Below, piece by piece: positions 1-11,639 of a stretch of DNA of 64,000 nucleotides. Position 1 is the stretch's first letter. Every line of letters starts with the position of its first letter. Origin of the DNA: Syngnathus acus (taxonomy: Eukaryota; Chordata; Actinopteri; Syngnathiformes; Syngnathidae). The notes beneath the pieces were generated by a model. That model did no database searches and had not been told where the DNA came from. It was given only the letters and a program-made list of their open reading frames with translations. The position numbers were made by a program, and so were the translations under genes. The stretch spans positions 1,774,501 to 1,838,500 of the forward strand of contig NC_051094.1 of the NCBI RefSeq assembly GCF_901709675.1. Reading direction: 5' to 3'.

Positions 1-3000
1 CTGGTCGGAAACCCTAACCCTAGCTTTGAAAGCCTAGTTAGAAACCCCGATCTTAGAAACCATAAAAGTAGTTTGAAACCCTCGTTGGAAACCCTAACCC
101 TAGCATTAAAACCAAGTTTGTAACCCTAACCTTTGTTTAAAACCCTAGTCGGAAACCCTAACCCTAGTTTGAAACCCTAAATAGCAATGGCAAAACTCCT
201 TGGAAACCCTGGTCGGAAACCCTAACCCTCGTTTTGAAAGCCTAGTTAGAAACCCTAATCTTAGAAACCCTAAAAGTAGTTTGAAACCCTCGTTGGAAAC
301 CCTAACCCTAGCTTTAAAACCTAGTTTGAAACCCTAACCTTGGTTTAAAACCCTAGTCGGAAACCCTGAGCCTAGTTTGAAACCCTAATTAGCGATGGCA
401 AAACTCCTTGGAAACCCTAGTCGGAAACCCTAACTCTAGTTTTGAAAGCCTAGTTAGTAACCCTAACTCTAACTCTAACCCTAACCCTAACTTTGAAAGC
501 CTAGTTAGAAACCCTAACCCCAACCCTAACCCTAACTTTGGAAACCCTAGTCAAAAACCCTAACCCTAGTTTTGAAAGCCTAGTTATAAACCCCAATCTT
601 AGAAACCCTAAAAGTAGTTTGAAACCCTCGTTGGAAACCCTAACCCTAGCTTTAAAACCTAGTTTGAAACCCTAACCTTGGTTTAAAACCCTAGTCGGAA
701 ACCCTGAGCCTCGTTTGAAACCCTAATTAGCGATGGCAAAACTCCTTGGAAACCCTAGTCGGAAACCCTAACCCTAGTTTTGAAAGCCTAGTTAGAAACC
801 CTAACCCTAACTCTAGTTTTGAAAGCCGTTAGTAACCCTAACCCTAACCCTAACCCTAACCCTAACCCTAACCCTAACCCTAACCCTAACTCTAACTCTA
901 ACTCTAACCCTAACTCTAAATCTAACCCTAGTTTTGAAAGCCTAGTTAGAAACCCTAACCCCAACCCTAACCCTAGTTTTGAAAGCCTAGTTAGAAACCC
1001 TAACCCCAACCCTAATCCTAACCCTAACCCTAACTTTGTAAACCCTAGTCGAAAACCCTAACCCTAGTTTTGAAAGCCTAGTTATAAACCCCAATCTTAG
1101 AAACCCTAAAAGTAGTTTGAAACCCTCGTTGGAAACCCTAACCCTAGCTTTAAAACCTAGTTTGAAACCCTAACCTTGGTTTAAAACCCTAGTCGGAAAC
1201 CCTGAGCCTCGTTTGAAACCCTAATTAGCGATGGCAAAACTCCTTGGAAACCCTAGTCGGAAACCCTAACCCTAGTTTTGAAAGCCTAGTTAGAAACCCT
1301 AACCCTAACTCTAGTTTTGAAAGCCGTTAGTAACCCTAACCCTAACCCTAACCCTAACCCTAACTCTAACTCTAACTCTAACTCTAACCCTAACTCTAAA
1401 TCTAACCCTAGTTTTGAAAGCCTAGTTAGAAACCCTAACCCCAACCCTAACCCTAGTTTTGAAAGCCTAGTTAGAAACCCTAACCCCAACCCTAATCCTA
1501 ACCCTAACCCTAACTTTGTAAACCCTAGTCGAAAACCCTAACCCTAGTTTTGAAAGCCTAGTTATAAACCCCAATCTTAGAAACCCTAAAAGTAGTTTGA
1601 AACCCTCGTTGGAAACCCTAACCCTAGCTTTAAAACCTAGTTTGAAACCCTAACCTTGGTTTAAAACCCTAGTCGGAAACCCTGAGCCTCGTTTGAAACC
1701 CTAATTAGCGATGGCAAAACTCCTTGGAAACCCTAGTCGGAAACCCTAACCCTAGTTTTGAAAGCCGAGTTAGAAACCCTAACCCTAACTCTAGTTTTGA
1801 AAGCCTAGTTAGTAACCCTAACCCTAACTCTAACTCTAACCCTAACTCTAAGTCTAACCCTAGTTTTGAAAGCCTAGTTAGAAACCCTAACCCCAACCCT
1901 AACCCTAGTTTTGAAAGCCTAGTTAGAAACCCTAACCCCAACCCTAATCCTAACCCTAACCCTAACTTTGTAAACCCTAGTCGAAAACCCTAACCCTAGT
2001 TTTGAAAGCCTAGTTATAAACCCCAATCTTAGAAACCCTAAAAGTAGTTTGAAACCCTCGTTGGAAACCCTAACCCTAGCTTTAAAACCTAGTTTGAAAC
2101 CCTAACCTTGGTTTAAAACCCTAGTCGGAAACCCTGAGCCTCATTTGAAACCCTAATTAGCGATGGCAAAACTCCTTGGAAACCCTAGTCGGAAACCCTA
2201 ACCCTAGTTTTGAAAGCCTAGTTAGAAACCCTAACCCTAACTCTAGTTTTGAAAGCCTAGTTAGTAACCCTAACCCTAACCCTAACTCTAAGTCTAACCC
2301 TAGTTTTGAAAGCCTAGTTAGAAACCCTAACCCCAACCCTAACCCTAGTTTTGAAAGCCTAGTTAGAAACCCTAACCCCAACCCTAATCCTAACCCTAAC
2401 CCTAACTTTGTAAACCCTAGTCGAAAACCCTAACCCTAGTTTTGAAAGCCTAGTTATAAACCCCAATCTTAGAAACCCTAAAAGTAGTTTGAAACCCTCG
2501 TTGGAAACCCTAACCCTAGCTTTAAAACCTAGTTTGAAACCCTAACCTTGGTTTAAAACCCTAGTCGGAAACCCTGAGCCTCGTTTGAAACCCTAATTAG
2601 CGATGGCAAAACTCCTTGGAAACCCTAGTCGGAAACCCTAACCCTAGTTTTGAAAGCCTAGTTAGAAACCCTAACCCTAACTCTAGTTTTGAAAGCCTAG
2701 TTAGTAACCCTAACCCTAACTCTAACTCTAACCCTAACTCTAAGTCTAACCCTAGTTTTGAAAGCCTAGTTAGAAACCCTAACCCCAACCCTAACCCTAA
2801 CCCTAGTTTTGAAAGCCTAGTTAGAAACCCTAACCCCAACCCTAATCCTAACCCTAACCCTAACCCTAACCCTAACTTTGTAAACCCTAGTCGAAAACCC
2901 TAACCCTAGTTTTGAAAGCCTAGTTATAAACCCCAATCTTAGAAACCCTAAAAGTAATTTGAAACCCTCGTTGGAAACCCTAACCCTAGCTTTAAAACCT

Positions 3001-3622
3001 AGTTTGAAACCCTAACCTTGGTTTAAAACCCTAGTCGGAAACCCTGAGCCTCGTTTGAAACCCTAATTAGCGATGGCAAAACTCCTTGAAAACCCTAGTC
3101 GGAAACCCTAACCCTAGTTTTGAAAGCCTAGTTAGAAACCCTAACCCTAACTCTAGTTTTGAAAGCCTAGTTAGTAACCCTAACCCTAACCCTAACTCTA
3201 ACTCTAACTCTAACTCTAACTCTAACTCTAATTCTAAGTCTAACCCTAACCCTAACTCTAACCCTAGTTTTGAAAGCCTAGTTAGAAACCCTAACCCCAA
3301 CCCTAATCCTAACCCTAACCCTAACTTTGGAAACCCTAGTCGAAAATCCTAACCCTAGTTTTGAAAGCCTAGTTAGAAACCCTAATCTTAGAAACCCTAA
3401 AAGTAGTTTGAAAGCCTCGTTGGAAACCTTAAGCCTAGCTTTAAAACCTAGTTTGTAACCCTAACCTTGGTTTAAAACCCTAGTCGGAAACCCTAACCCT
3501 AGTTTGAAACCCTAATTAGCAATGGCAAAACTCCTTGGAAACCCTGGTCGGAAACCCTAACCCTAGTTTTGAAAGCCTCGTTAGAAACCCTATTCTTAGA
3601 AACCCTAAAAGTAGTTTGAAAC
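1..3622. repeat. Higher-order satellite of degenerate telomeric hexamers
   Basis: The region is built from CCCTAA, CTCTAA, CCCCAA and CCTAAT hexamers, interrupted by short words such as TTTTGAAAGCCTAGTTAGAA and ATGGCAAAACTCCTTGG. The ATGGCAAAACTCC word recurs at about 187, 395, 733, 1231, 1711, 2163, 2603, 3073 and 3522. This gives spacings of 208, 338, 498, 480, 452, 440, 470 and 449 bp. Units differ mainly in the number of hexamers in their telomere-like stretches, which suggests unequal exchange or slippage. The C-rich strand runs 5' to 3' on +, the orientation of a left-hand chromosome end. It may be subtelomeric or an interstitial telomere-like array; the sequence alone cannot decide. 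Confidence 0.93.
836..890 (+). repeat. Longest near-perfect CCCTAA run in the array
   Basis: This stretch has about nine uninterrupted CCCTAA hexamers, followed by several CTCTAA variants. It is the purest vertebrate telomere sequence in the satellite. The equivalent position in the next unit (1330-1365) has about five hexamers, so this stretch varies in length between units. Confidence 0.85.
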
Positions 3623-4166
3623 TAGGGGTGTAAGGATTCATCGATACACATCGATTAATCGATATAATGCTCTACGATTTGTTGGCATCGATGCTAAACG
3701 TAAACATCGATCTATATCGCCCGTTTTTTACCTCGGACATTAGACGCGACTTTATTTTGAAATCCAGGTCATTGTTGCTTGCTTCCTCTTTCCGGGAGCA
3801 GTGCGCGGCGTGTTGTGTTGTGAGCAGAGCAGACACGTGAAAGGGGAGCCGACAACTACACGGCTCCTGGGCTGGTGCTATGGCTAGTGTCCAAGAAGAC
3901 GAGGAAATTCGCTCCCCTTTGGGCTTCAAGTCATTTGTTTGGAAGCACTTTGTAATTTCCTAAATAAAGAGTTTGCAGTACCTTGTTGATTTTGCGTATG
4001 AATTGTTATAAATCAGGATATTGTTCTATATCGATCGTAGAGCACTATATCGTGATGTATCGTGAATGAATCACAGCAGGCTTTAAGATATCGGCAAATA
4101 TCGTATCGTGGTTCTTTGTATCGATATGATATCGTATCGTTACAAAACCCGCGATTTACACCCCTA
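3623..4166 (+). mobile_element. Non-autonomous hAT transposon, internally deleted
   Basis: The element starts TAGGGGTGTAA and ends with the exact inverse TTACACCCCTA, an 11-bp terminal inverted repeat typical of hAT elements. Subterminal regions are full of ATCGATA/TATCGAT motifs on both sides, probably transposase binding sites. Inside are a short open frame with a transposase start and an AATAAA signal, so it looks like a deletion derivative of a full element. The 8-bp target duplication expected of hAT insertions is absent: the left flank is TTTGAAAC (satellite) and the right flank is CTCGCTAG. The element lies exactly at the satellite boundary. Confidence 0.85.
3880..3963 (+). pseudogene. 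Relic N-terminus of a hAT BED-finger transposase
   Basis: ATG at 3880 opens a 27-codon frame ending at TAA 3961-3963. Its second half reads SPLGFKSFVWKHF. The pattern of a hydrophobic residue, K-S-x-V-W, then H-F is how the BED zinc finger of hAT (ZBED-like) transposases begins. The zinc ligands and the catalytic RNase H-like domain are missing. The frame runs directly into a stop, with AATAAA at 3963-3968, as if an internal deletion joined the 5' coding start to the 3' end of the gene. It cannot encode active transposase. The assignment rests on a short match, so the family name is an inference. Confidence 0.6.
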
Positions 4167-4595
4167 CTCGCTAGTCCTTAGATGCCAAGTATAAATAAAA
4201 AAAAAATTGGTATTAACTGAACCACCTGATGATAATCTAACCTCTTAAAAAAAATGGAGTTGGGCCAACCTCCGTGTCCTATCCCGTTTCATCTTTCTCC
4301 ATCCACCGCTTCCCAGCCCACACCTGACAGTTGACCACGTGTTTTACTGAGGTCAGCCAGAGTTGCTGGGTGAGATCCAGCCCGCCGAGTGCCAGTGACG
4401 GGTCAGCCCGGAGTCGGTGTGACCAGCAACACGACCCGCAGTGTCGGTCCATGTCAGATGGCTGGAGACGCGGCGCGGCGCTGGTATCCTGCAGATTAGA
4501 ACGTTGTGGCGTCTCCTTACACAGGATGGGCTTTTCAACATGCCACTGGCCTGTCCGTGACTTTGTGACCTCGGGAAGTCTGTCTGTGCTGTGTG

Positions 4596-4619
4596 TGCAT
4601 GTGTGTGTGTGTGTGTGTC
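4596..4619. repeat. (GT)n microsatellite
   Basis: A short TGTGTG tract, about 12 dinucleotides with one interruption. It is open in several frames but not coding. Confidence 0.85.
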
Positions 4620-4750
4620 TAAAAAACACGTGAAAAAAGGTGTGTTTTTTTCTCTTGGGTAATTGCGGCGTAAACTTTTCACCCCACTTTCTCATGTGAT
4701 GTGATTAACACAGAGTTCCACGGGAAACGCATGCGCCTTTCACCTGCACT

Positions 4751-4772
4751 CTGTGTGTGTGTGTTTGTACGT

Positions 4773-4819
<47 letters not shown>
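4751..4819. repeat. (GT)n microsatellite with GTAC core
   Basis: Roughly 70 bp of GT repeats interrupted by GTACGTACGTG. The alternating purine-pyrimidine tract has Z-DNA potential. The cysteine/valine-rich frames it creates are artefacts. Confidence 0.9.
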
Positions 4820-5210
4820 TTTCTCAGCTAATAGCCATAAAAGCGGTGGGCTGTGGATTACATCTTGTTCAGATAATTATCTTTCCACCAGTCACTTCAA
4901 GGTCAGTCTTACCAAACCATTTACTGGGCAGCAAATAACATTTCTGTCACGTGAGTTTCAAACAGTTCATTTAAAAGTGTAATTGTTTTTTTGTGGGAAT
5001 CGTAATTTTTTTTCTGCTCTAGTTCTTCTAACGGCTTTCATAATATTGATACACTAATGCGGCAGCGACAGGTGTGTTTCTCTTTTTAATTTTCTCTCTT
5101 CTCCTTCAGTCAAGCGAAACCTTTGAATGAATTTTTCTCAAATTTGACACATAAAACTAATTGCAAAAAGTCTGCAGATTCGGGATTAACTGTGGAGGAT
5201 GACAAAATGT

Positions 5211-5284
5211 CTATATTATATTATATTATATTTATTATATTTATTTTATTATATATTATATACTACTACTATTATATACTATAT
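5211..5284. repeat. AT-rich low-complexity tract
   Basis: Repeats of TATTATAT, TTTATTATA and TACTACTATTATA. No other signal is seen. Confidence 0.8.
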
Positions 5285-6934
5285 ATTCACAAATCCATAA
5301 ACAAAATAAAGTTGTATGGAAAAGTCACCATTTCATTATTTGAATGCACTGTAAAGGAATTAACTTGTTTTCTGCACCACAAGTGGATCAAACCTCAAGC
5401 TCCAGATTTCGTGTGAGTTCTTTCTTTTTAACAGCTGCAGCGTGCACCTCCTGTTGTTGTTTCATTCTTTTATGGCTCCATCTGAAGACTGGCAAGATAA
5501 TGATGTCTGATGTTTGGAACTTTACTGAACAAGGCGGTTATGCGTGTGTCTTTCTGCGCTTGGGTTCTCAGTCTTTAGCAGTGTGCCACATCTCAAGCCC
5601 TTCATTCTTAGATAATTGTGCAACTAGTCCTCAGCCTCCCCTTTAACCTGAAAACCAAGCTCATTGCGGACCCTGGAGAAAGACATCCACCCCCTCCCCC
5701 TGCCCCAAAGGTAGAGAGAAAAAAAGCCCAAGTTGTCCTTGTGCATAAAAGTGGATTCTACTCTCTAACACCTTTTCAAATTAATATTTGTTATGTGCGC
5801 CATTCAGCCAAGCCCAGTTTCTGTTCCCCGCTTTTGTTCCTGCGTTTGATGTAACGGAGGCAAGGACAAAGAGGAGAGCGAGCAGAGTGTGTGAAAATGG
5901 TAGTTAAGTGGGCTTAAGGGCTCCTTCAGTAGCTTCTGAAAGGCCCGGACCTTGAATGGGACCCTCGCACGGCTAAGCTGTAGTGCAGTAAACAAGACAG
6001 GTCCAGCACAAAGGTGCGTCTTAAATGAGCACATACACCCTCCTCCTCTTTTTTTTTTTTTTTTTTTTGACTCACCGCAGTCTCCCACCCAACGTTGACA
6101 TCTGTCCAATCCCAAGATCTTCATCCAACTCAACTCCCTTTTGTTTTCCCCTCGCCTTGGTTCTCGGGCGACCCCTCCGGTGCGTGTTTGTGTTGGTAGC
6201 GATGGGCCGGGTGGAGACGGCGGGGAAGCTCTGGCCTAGCCCGCCCGCCTTGTCCCCCCAGTGCCTGGGCGGTTCGGATCTTTTGTTGAGTTAATTGCAA
6301 TGAGTATAATGTACTAGTCTCTCTTAGGTCCACAAAAGACAATTAGACAATCCCAAGAATTTAATGAGACACCAGCAGGCCCAATCAATCCCCTGCACTG
6401 GCCTGTTCTCTGTGGGCGCCCGCTCTGAGGACAGGGAGGGGGGGGTCTCATGTCTGTATCTGTTCTGGTGTGTTGACCAGATTGTTGCTTTGCCCATCAG
6501 AGGAATCACCAAACAATATCGTAATGACACACACACACACACACGTAAATTAAAAATGTTCTCTAGACGTTTGTATTGGTCTGGCTGGTTTCCAACATTG
6601 AGATTCTCCTCAGAGGAGACGCTCTTCCAGGATAGGACAGGACTTCCTGGGAATATCCATGTAATTATGAAGAGTGATTATCCTGCCCTCTTCGTGAAAG
6701 GACAGAGTACTTGACGGTGTCATCTCTAAAAAAGAAGAAGGATGGCGAGAGGGGCCCGGCTGATAGACCAAACCCTGGGTGGCCCTTTTAAGGATTTCAC
6801 CCCGCTCTTTTCTTCTGCTTTTTATCCCCCCCGCCCCAATTTCAATTATGTCCACCTCGGTGTTGCTTCGTTCTGTCTGTTTCTGTCCTATTTTCCGCCA
6901 TCATTTCCGTCCTCACCTCGCTCCGAGACCTCTC

Positions 6935-7105
6935 GCAGGATCACGTCAAGATAAAGCAGCTTTTAAACGCGAGGAATTATTCATAAATGATTCATTATGT
7001 CTTACTTAACCTTTCAGGGAGATTAATTAATAACCATATCAATATGCCATTGTTAAGTGACTGTAATTCACAGCCTTAAACAATCGTAAAAGCCATATTC
7101 ATCTT
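6935..7105. promoter_or_regulatory. Conserved-non-coding-like block
   Basis: A high-complexity AT-rich block with homeodomain-type sites: TTATTCATAAATGATTCATTA, then GATTAATTAATAACC, then CCATATTCATC. It has no repeats and no open frame. Fish/vertebrate enhancers near developmental genes often look like this. Conservation itself was not tested. Confidence 0.3.
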
Positions 7106-7660
7106 ATTCTCCTCCCCCACGATCTCGTCTCTTCACTTTTGCCCCCCCCCAACCTGACGTTCCTTTACCGTTTTCTTCCCCGGCTAATCACGGCGTTACA
7201 ACAAAAGCCAGAGCTCCATTATTGCATGTGCGCGGCGGCGTCCCACAAGAAAGGAAATGAGAACGGGACAGAGGGTGGCCGTGGCCTGACACCGCACTAT
7301 TAATCTTCCAGTAAAGCCTTGTCAGGCAGAAACGGACACAAATGGATCACTCCCATTAACTGGGGGAGTGTAGGTAAGGGCTTTAACAAGCGTTTACCAG
7401 AGTCCATTTTCTCGCTAATGAAGAGAGGGAATACGCAAGCGCCCAACCAAACCTGCCAGACCTCACTTTAGGTTTAGATGGAAGGGGGGGATATGAGGGG
7501 GCATGCCGAAGAAGCCTGTGCTTGCACCGCAGATATATTTTATCTGACAATGTAAAAAAGGCTTTTAGGTTTCTTCACCGGGCAAGCCCAAAGTCTATTG
7601 TGGCCCTGCGGAGAAAAAAAAAAAGGAATGACAAGATGGTTATCTCTGCTTCTTAGTATG

Positions 7661-7952
7661 ATTTAAAGCAGGGGCGTCAAATTCATTTTCGTCGTGGGCC
7701 GCATCGTAGTCATAGTTTCCTTGCTACACAACAAATTGATGAATAACGAGTTTTGAAATCAGACTAGTAAAAACTGTTGATGAATGGTTATAAAAATTGC
7801 CAGCAATATCGTTATTTTTTTAAAGTACAGACAATATGTAATTTTAGTATTGACACAAGTTGATGCACAATTTGTCTTTGCGGGCCACATAAAATGATGT
7901 GGCGGGCCGTATCTGGCCCCCGGGCCTTGAGTTTGACACCTATGATTTAAAG
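7661..7952. mobile_element. hAT-type MITE with perfect 8-bp target duplication
   Basis: The element proper is 7669-7944 (276 bp). It begins CAGGGGCGTCAAATTCA and ends TGAGTTTGACACCTATG, imperfect inverted repeats of about 16 bp. It is flanked on both sides by the identical octamer ATTTAAAG (7661-7668 and 7945-7952), the signature of hAT transposition. The interior has the GGGCCGC/GCGGGCC arms typical of a very common fish MITE. It has no coding capacity. Confidence 0.92.
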
Positions 7953-8743
7953 GAAAACAAAAATCTGCTGCTAGTGTGCTACAGATTTCTCACACCTGAC
8001 TGACCAATATTGAGTTGCCAGAGTTCTTCATTAGTTGGGTTCCTCACATAACCTTGATGCAGTTGGGTTGATCCTTTAAAAATAAAAATGTCTGATGTTG
8101 GTCAGATGGCAGTGACCACGTTTCAGCAAAGAGGGTGTTTACTTGAAGTGAAGAATTCTGTTATGACTCTTTGTAGACTCCCAAAGGAAGCTAAGCAAGG
8201 AGAGGAAGATTTCACCTTCCTCACCACTCACACATACATCTACACACAGAAAACATTTTTAATTATATCTCCTCCCAAGTAGTGCGTCTCAGTAACCAAG
8301 GAGCTGACAGTGATGCATGTGCTGATAAATCCGCAAACACTGGAAACAAGATTAACAAAGATTTTGAGGAGAGGGTGACAGCTAATTTTGCGCAATGGTC
8401 GGCGCCGCGTTCAAGAGTGATGTTTTTGATAGAGCCAGCCACGCCTGAGAATTCAAGGCAGGAAGACGGGTGGGTGGGGTGGGGGGTACGAAGGTAGCGC
8501 CAGCACTTTAGCGCATTTGCACTTTTTAAATTGTTCTCGTCTTTTTTCCCCCCACTCAATCTTTTTTCTCTATCGGCTAATTTGTCTGTCGACTCCACCG
8601 CTAGTTTCCTTTTTTTCCCAGAAAGTATTGGCCCTTGTAGAAAAACACCTTGTATGATATGACGTGGCTAATATGATGGTCCGTTTAAAAAATCTATTTT
8701 GAACTTTACAGAACAATATTGAATATATTGACTTCTCTTTATG

Positions 8744-9070
8744 TACTATATTTTCCAGTCTATAAAGTCAAAGTCAAAGTCTGCTTTATTGTCAATTTCT
8801 TCACATGCCAAGACACAAAGAAATCGAAATTACGTTCCCACGGTGACAAGACATAGTACACAATATACATACAAGTAAACAACACAAAAAATGATGAGGA
8901 TCCTTTCATTTTCCCAAAATTGACAATGCACCTAAACCTTGACTTATTTTCTGTCCTGGTTTGTTTCCCAATATCTTAATTTCCCATCTACGGAAATGTC
9001 CCAAAAATCAACCTGTTTATTGAGACTCCGCCTTATAATCAATCAGGTGTACCTTACGAAAAATACTCTA
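8744..9070. mobile_element. Decayed copy of the TA-target MITE, interrupted
   Basis: The left end TACTATATTTTCCAGTCTAT and the right end GGTGTACCTTACG plus AAAAATACTCTA resemble, with several substitutions and a small deletion, the terminal repeats of the well-preserved MITE at 43659-44069. A different repeat (8764-8889) is inserted immediately inside the left end. The copy is old and only the ends are recognisable. Confidence 0.5.
8764..8889. mobile_element. Dispersed retroelement-like fragment
   Basis: The sequence starts AAAGTCAAAGTCTGCTTTAT and runs through an ATCGAAATTACGTTCCCACGG stretch to an A-rich end. I recognise this wording as a very frequent interspersed repeat of fish genomes, probably the tail of a non-LTR element. 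The family assignment comes from memory and is not shown by the sequence. Confidence 0.55.
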
Positions 9071-9659
9071 GTTGTACCTCATGTTGTGGCTCTAAACTCC
9101 CTCTACCTACCTGTGGGAATTTTTTCCCGCTACGTCTTTGTATTCAGGCCCAATCGCTGTGATCTAATCAGCAATATGTACCGTGGAGTCTGTGACATGC
9201 CACTCTCGACCCGTGGCCCTGGTGTCTCTGAACCGGTTGTCTACCCACTGAGACACAGATACCCACTCATGAGAGAAAGTTATCAGTCTGCCTCATCGCG
9301 CACACACTCGCACACACACATACGCCAGGACAGAAGAAGAAGATAACAATCATCCTTCCACAGCTGATTTCCTATTTTCTCCTCAAAGCATCCTCCTGCC
9401 TTCTTTTCTCCTCACTGCTGCCAATTTCAGGTCCATACAGTAGAAACCAGCTTGTAGATTTCTTTTGTTCTTTTCCCCCCCCCCACCTGCTTACAGTGAC
9501 GTCTCACGACTCGGAATTGATTGCACCCCCCCCGTTTCTTTATTTGCCGGCGTCTTGACAGCTTCTTTCACGTTTCCCTTTGTCCATTCCTCCCTTCTCC
9601 TTCACTCTGTGTGTGTCTCTTTTGGCCCCCATCTGCTTTCGCTTGGGTTTGCTCCTATC

Positions 9660-9830
9660 CCAACTTGATAATGAGGAATGCGGTGTGACCCTGACCTCCG
9701 TTGGCCCCGCAACCACCTCCGACCCCTCGCAGGTGACCTCCGGGTCCCTGTTTTGACAGCTTGATTAATTACCTACGGTTATGATTTATGGGAAAAGCCG
9801 TATGTAAAAATAATAGACAACAGGTGGTCT
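9660..9830. promoter_or_regulatory. Conserved-non-coding-like block with a DR0 nuclear-receptor site
   Basis: TGACCC and TGACCT abut at 9686-9697, giving a direct repeat of two half-sites with no spacer. A further TGACCT lies at 9734-9739. The block continues into TTGATTAATTACC and ATGATTTATGGGAAAAGCC, a homeodomain-rich high-complexity stretch. DR0 elements are bound by orphan receptors such as NR6A1. Function is inferred. Confidence 0.35.
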
Positions 9831-10794
9831 TTTAAAAAAAAAAAAGTGGATTTGAAAGAACCGTCTAGTGAGGAGTGTGGTAATGGCGAGGTTGAAGGGA
9901 CCGTGTGTGTAAGAGAAAGCGACAATGTGTTTTACAGCTGCTGTTCATGCTTAATTGCTTTCAACTGTTTTTGAAGCCCGAGTTGGGTTAATAGGAAAAT
10001 GTCTTTTGGTCCAAGCTTTTTTTTTTTTTCCCCCTTAACTTACCATAGCAAGGATTTGTCCATTTGGCCGTGTGTGTGGGGAAAGGATGAAGGGGATTCC
10101 AGCATACATGCGTAGCTCCATGTGTGTGCTGTGAAGCGTAAACCCAGGCATGTGGTAATGACACTTTTGAAAATGTGCCTCACCACACACACACACATGC
10201 TCAGATATTCTGCAGTACTCTTTTTGTAGGTTGCATCCTGTGAAAATAAGCAGAGTAAATGACAGGATAGAGCAGCCTGGGTGTTTACCCTTCACACTTC
10301 AAACACAGCTTGTGATTGGCTGTGGCAACCTCAAGGACCTGTGGTGCAGCTCCACTTAGAAAGAGGTCACTCTCTCTTGGACTTTGTGTGTGGGTAGTAG
10401 GGGGGGGCGGAGGCAGTGGACTCACACTCAATGTAAAATTCCCCCTCAAACATAACTCCATGTTTACAGTGATCAAAGCAATTGCCTAAGGATGAAGTTG
10501 ATATTCGACGGTGGTGGTTGTGAGCAGGACCACCAGTTTCCTCTGTCTTAGGTTACAATAACAGGGCAAGGGTGAAGGGATTCCTTCTGGACCTTTGCCC
10601 CGTGGAGGTCAAAGTGTTCCTGTGATGTTCACCGAGATTAATGCAGAGGACACGACAGCATCATTTGACATCAAAACTATTTGGATGACCGGCGCTTTAT
10701 TTCTTGTGAATATAATTGCATACTTGCTGAATATGATGATGTCTTATTCAAGAGCTCATGGAGTGAGCAATTTTTTGGCCGATAGTACCAAAAA

Positions 10795-10882
10795 TAATAT
10801 TAATGATAATGATAATGATAATAATATTAATAATAATGATAAATAAAAATAGATTATAAAATAAAGTAATAATAATAATTAA
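10795..10882. repeat. (AAT/GATAAT)n low-complexity tract
   Basis: ATTAATAATGATAAT-type repeats. The open frame ending in poly-Asn/Asp is a by-product. Confidence 0.8.
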
Positions 10883-11639
10883 TCATCATATATTGTGCTT
10901 GAGGCCTTTTTAGAATCACATTTGTCATATTTTACACTGTAAATGATATTTGATATTGAAAATGCAACAATCTAACAAAAATTGCCATGACAGCACTTCA
11001 TGAGAAGCGTCTCTCCTTTAACATCCCCTCACATATGTTTAATCAGGGGTAGCCTTCAGCTGGGTTGTTCCTATTTTGCTCCATTGTTCCCCCCTTTTTT
11101 CTAGCCTTTTTGCCTCCCCTTTTCCTCTGCCCTCTTTTCTTGATTTATACATGAAATAGTTAGGCAGGAGGGCTGGGACACACCTATCACTCCATGATCT
11201 ATATCTCGCTGTGCCCTCATTAAAAATACATGTGTATGCTTAGGGGAGACAATATAGAATTTATAAATCAAAATGCTAACGGCGTTAGAATAAGCCTCCT
11301 GTCTTTATTTCCCCACAGCTTTCCAGCTTTGGGCTCGCTCGTCTTTCTGCGTAGCATATTGTGGCAATCATATGTTTTATACTCTTTTATTGGACTCTTC
11401 TGGAAATGTGTGTTAACTTTGGCTTCCATAATTAATGTCATCGTTTTTGCTCAAGAAGCAGGACAGTTGTCAGAGGCTTTCAAATGCTTTTGGTTTAGCG
11501 GACAACTCTTGAAAGAAACATCTGTTGACAGGACTTTTTATTTGCTACAACTATGATGAAAAGTCCCGAAATATTATTAGCCTGGTTTGTGTAGTGTAAG
11601 ACAACCGGAGAATTAGCTGCTGTTTTCACCAAAATAATA

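Noticed and set aside
788-3352. Open frames on both strands coding NPNPNP or LGLGLG proteins
   Set aside because: They follow directly from translating CCCTAA/TTAGGG hexamers, which lack stops in these frames. No real gene is indicated.
3672-3929. 85-codon minus-strand frame inside the hAT element
   Set aside because: The sense strand holds the recognisable transposase start and poly-A signal, so this is a shadow frame.
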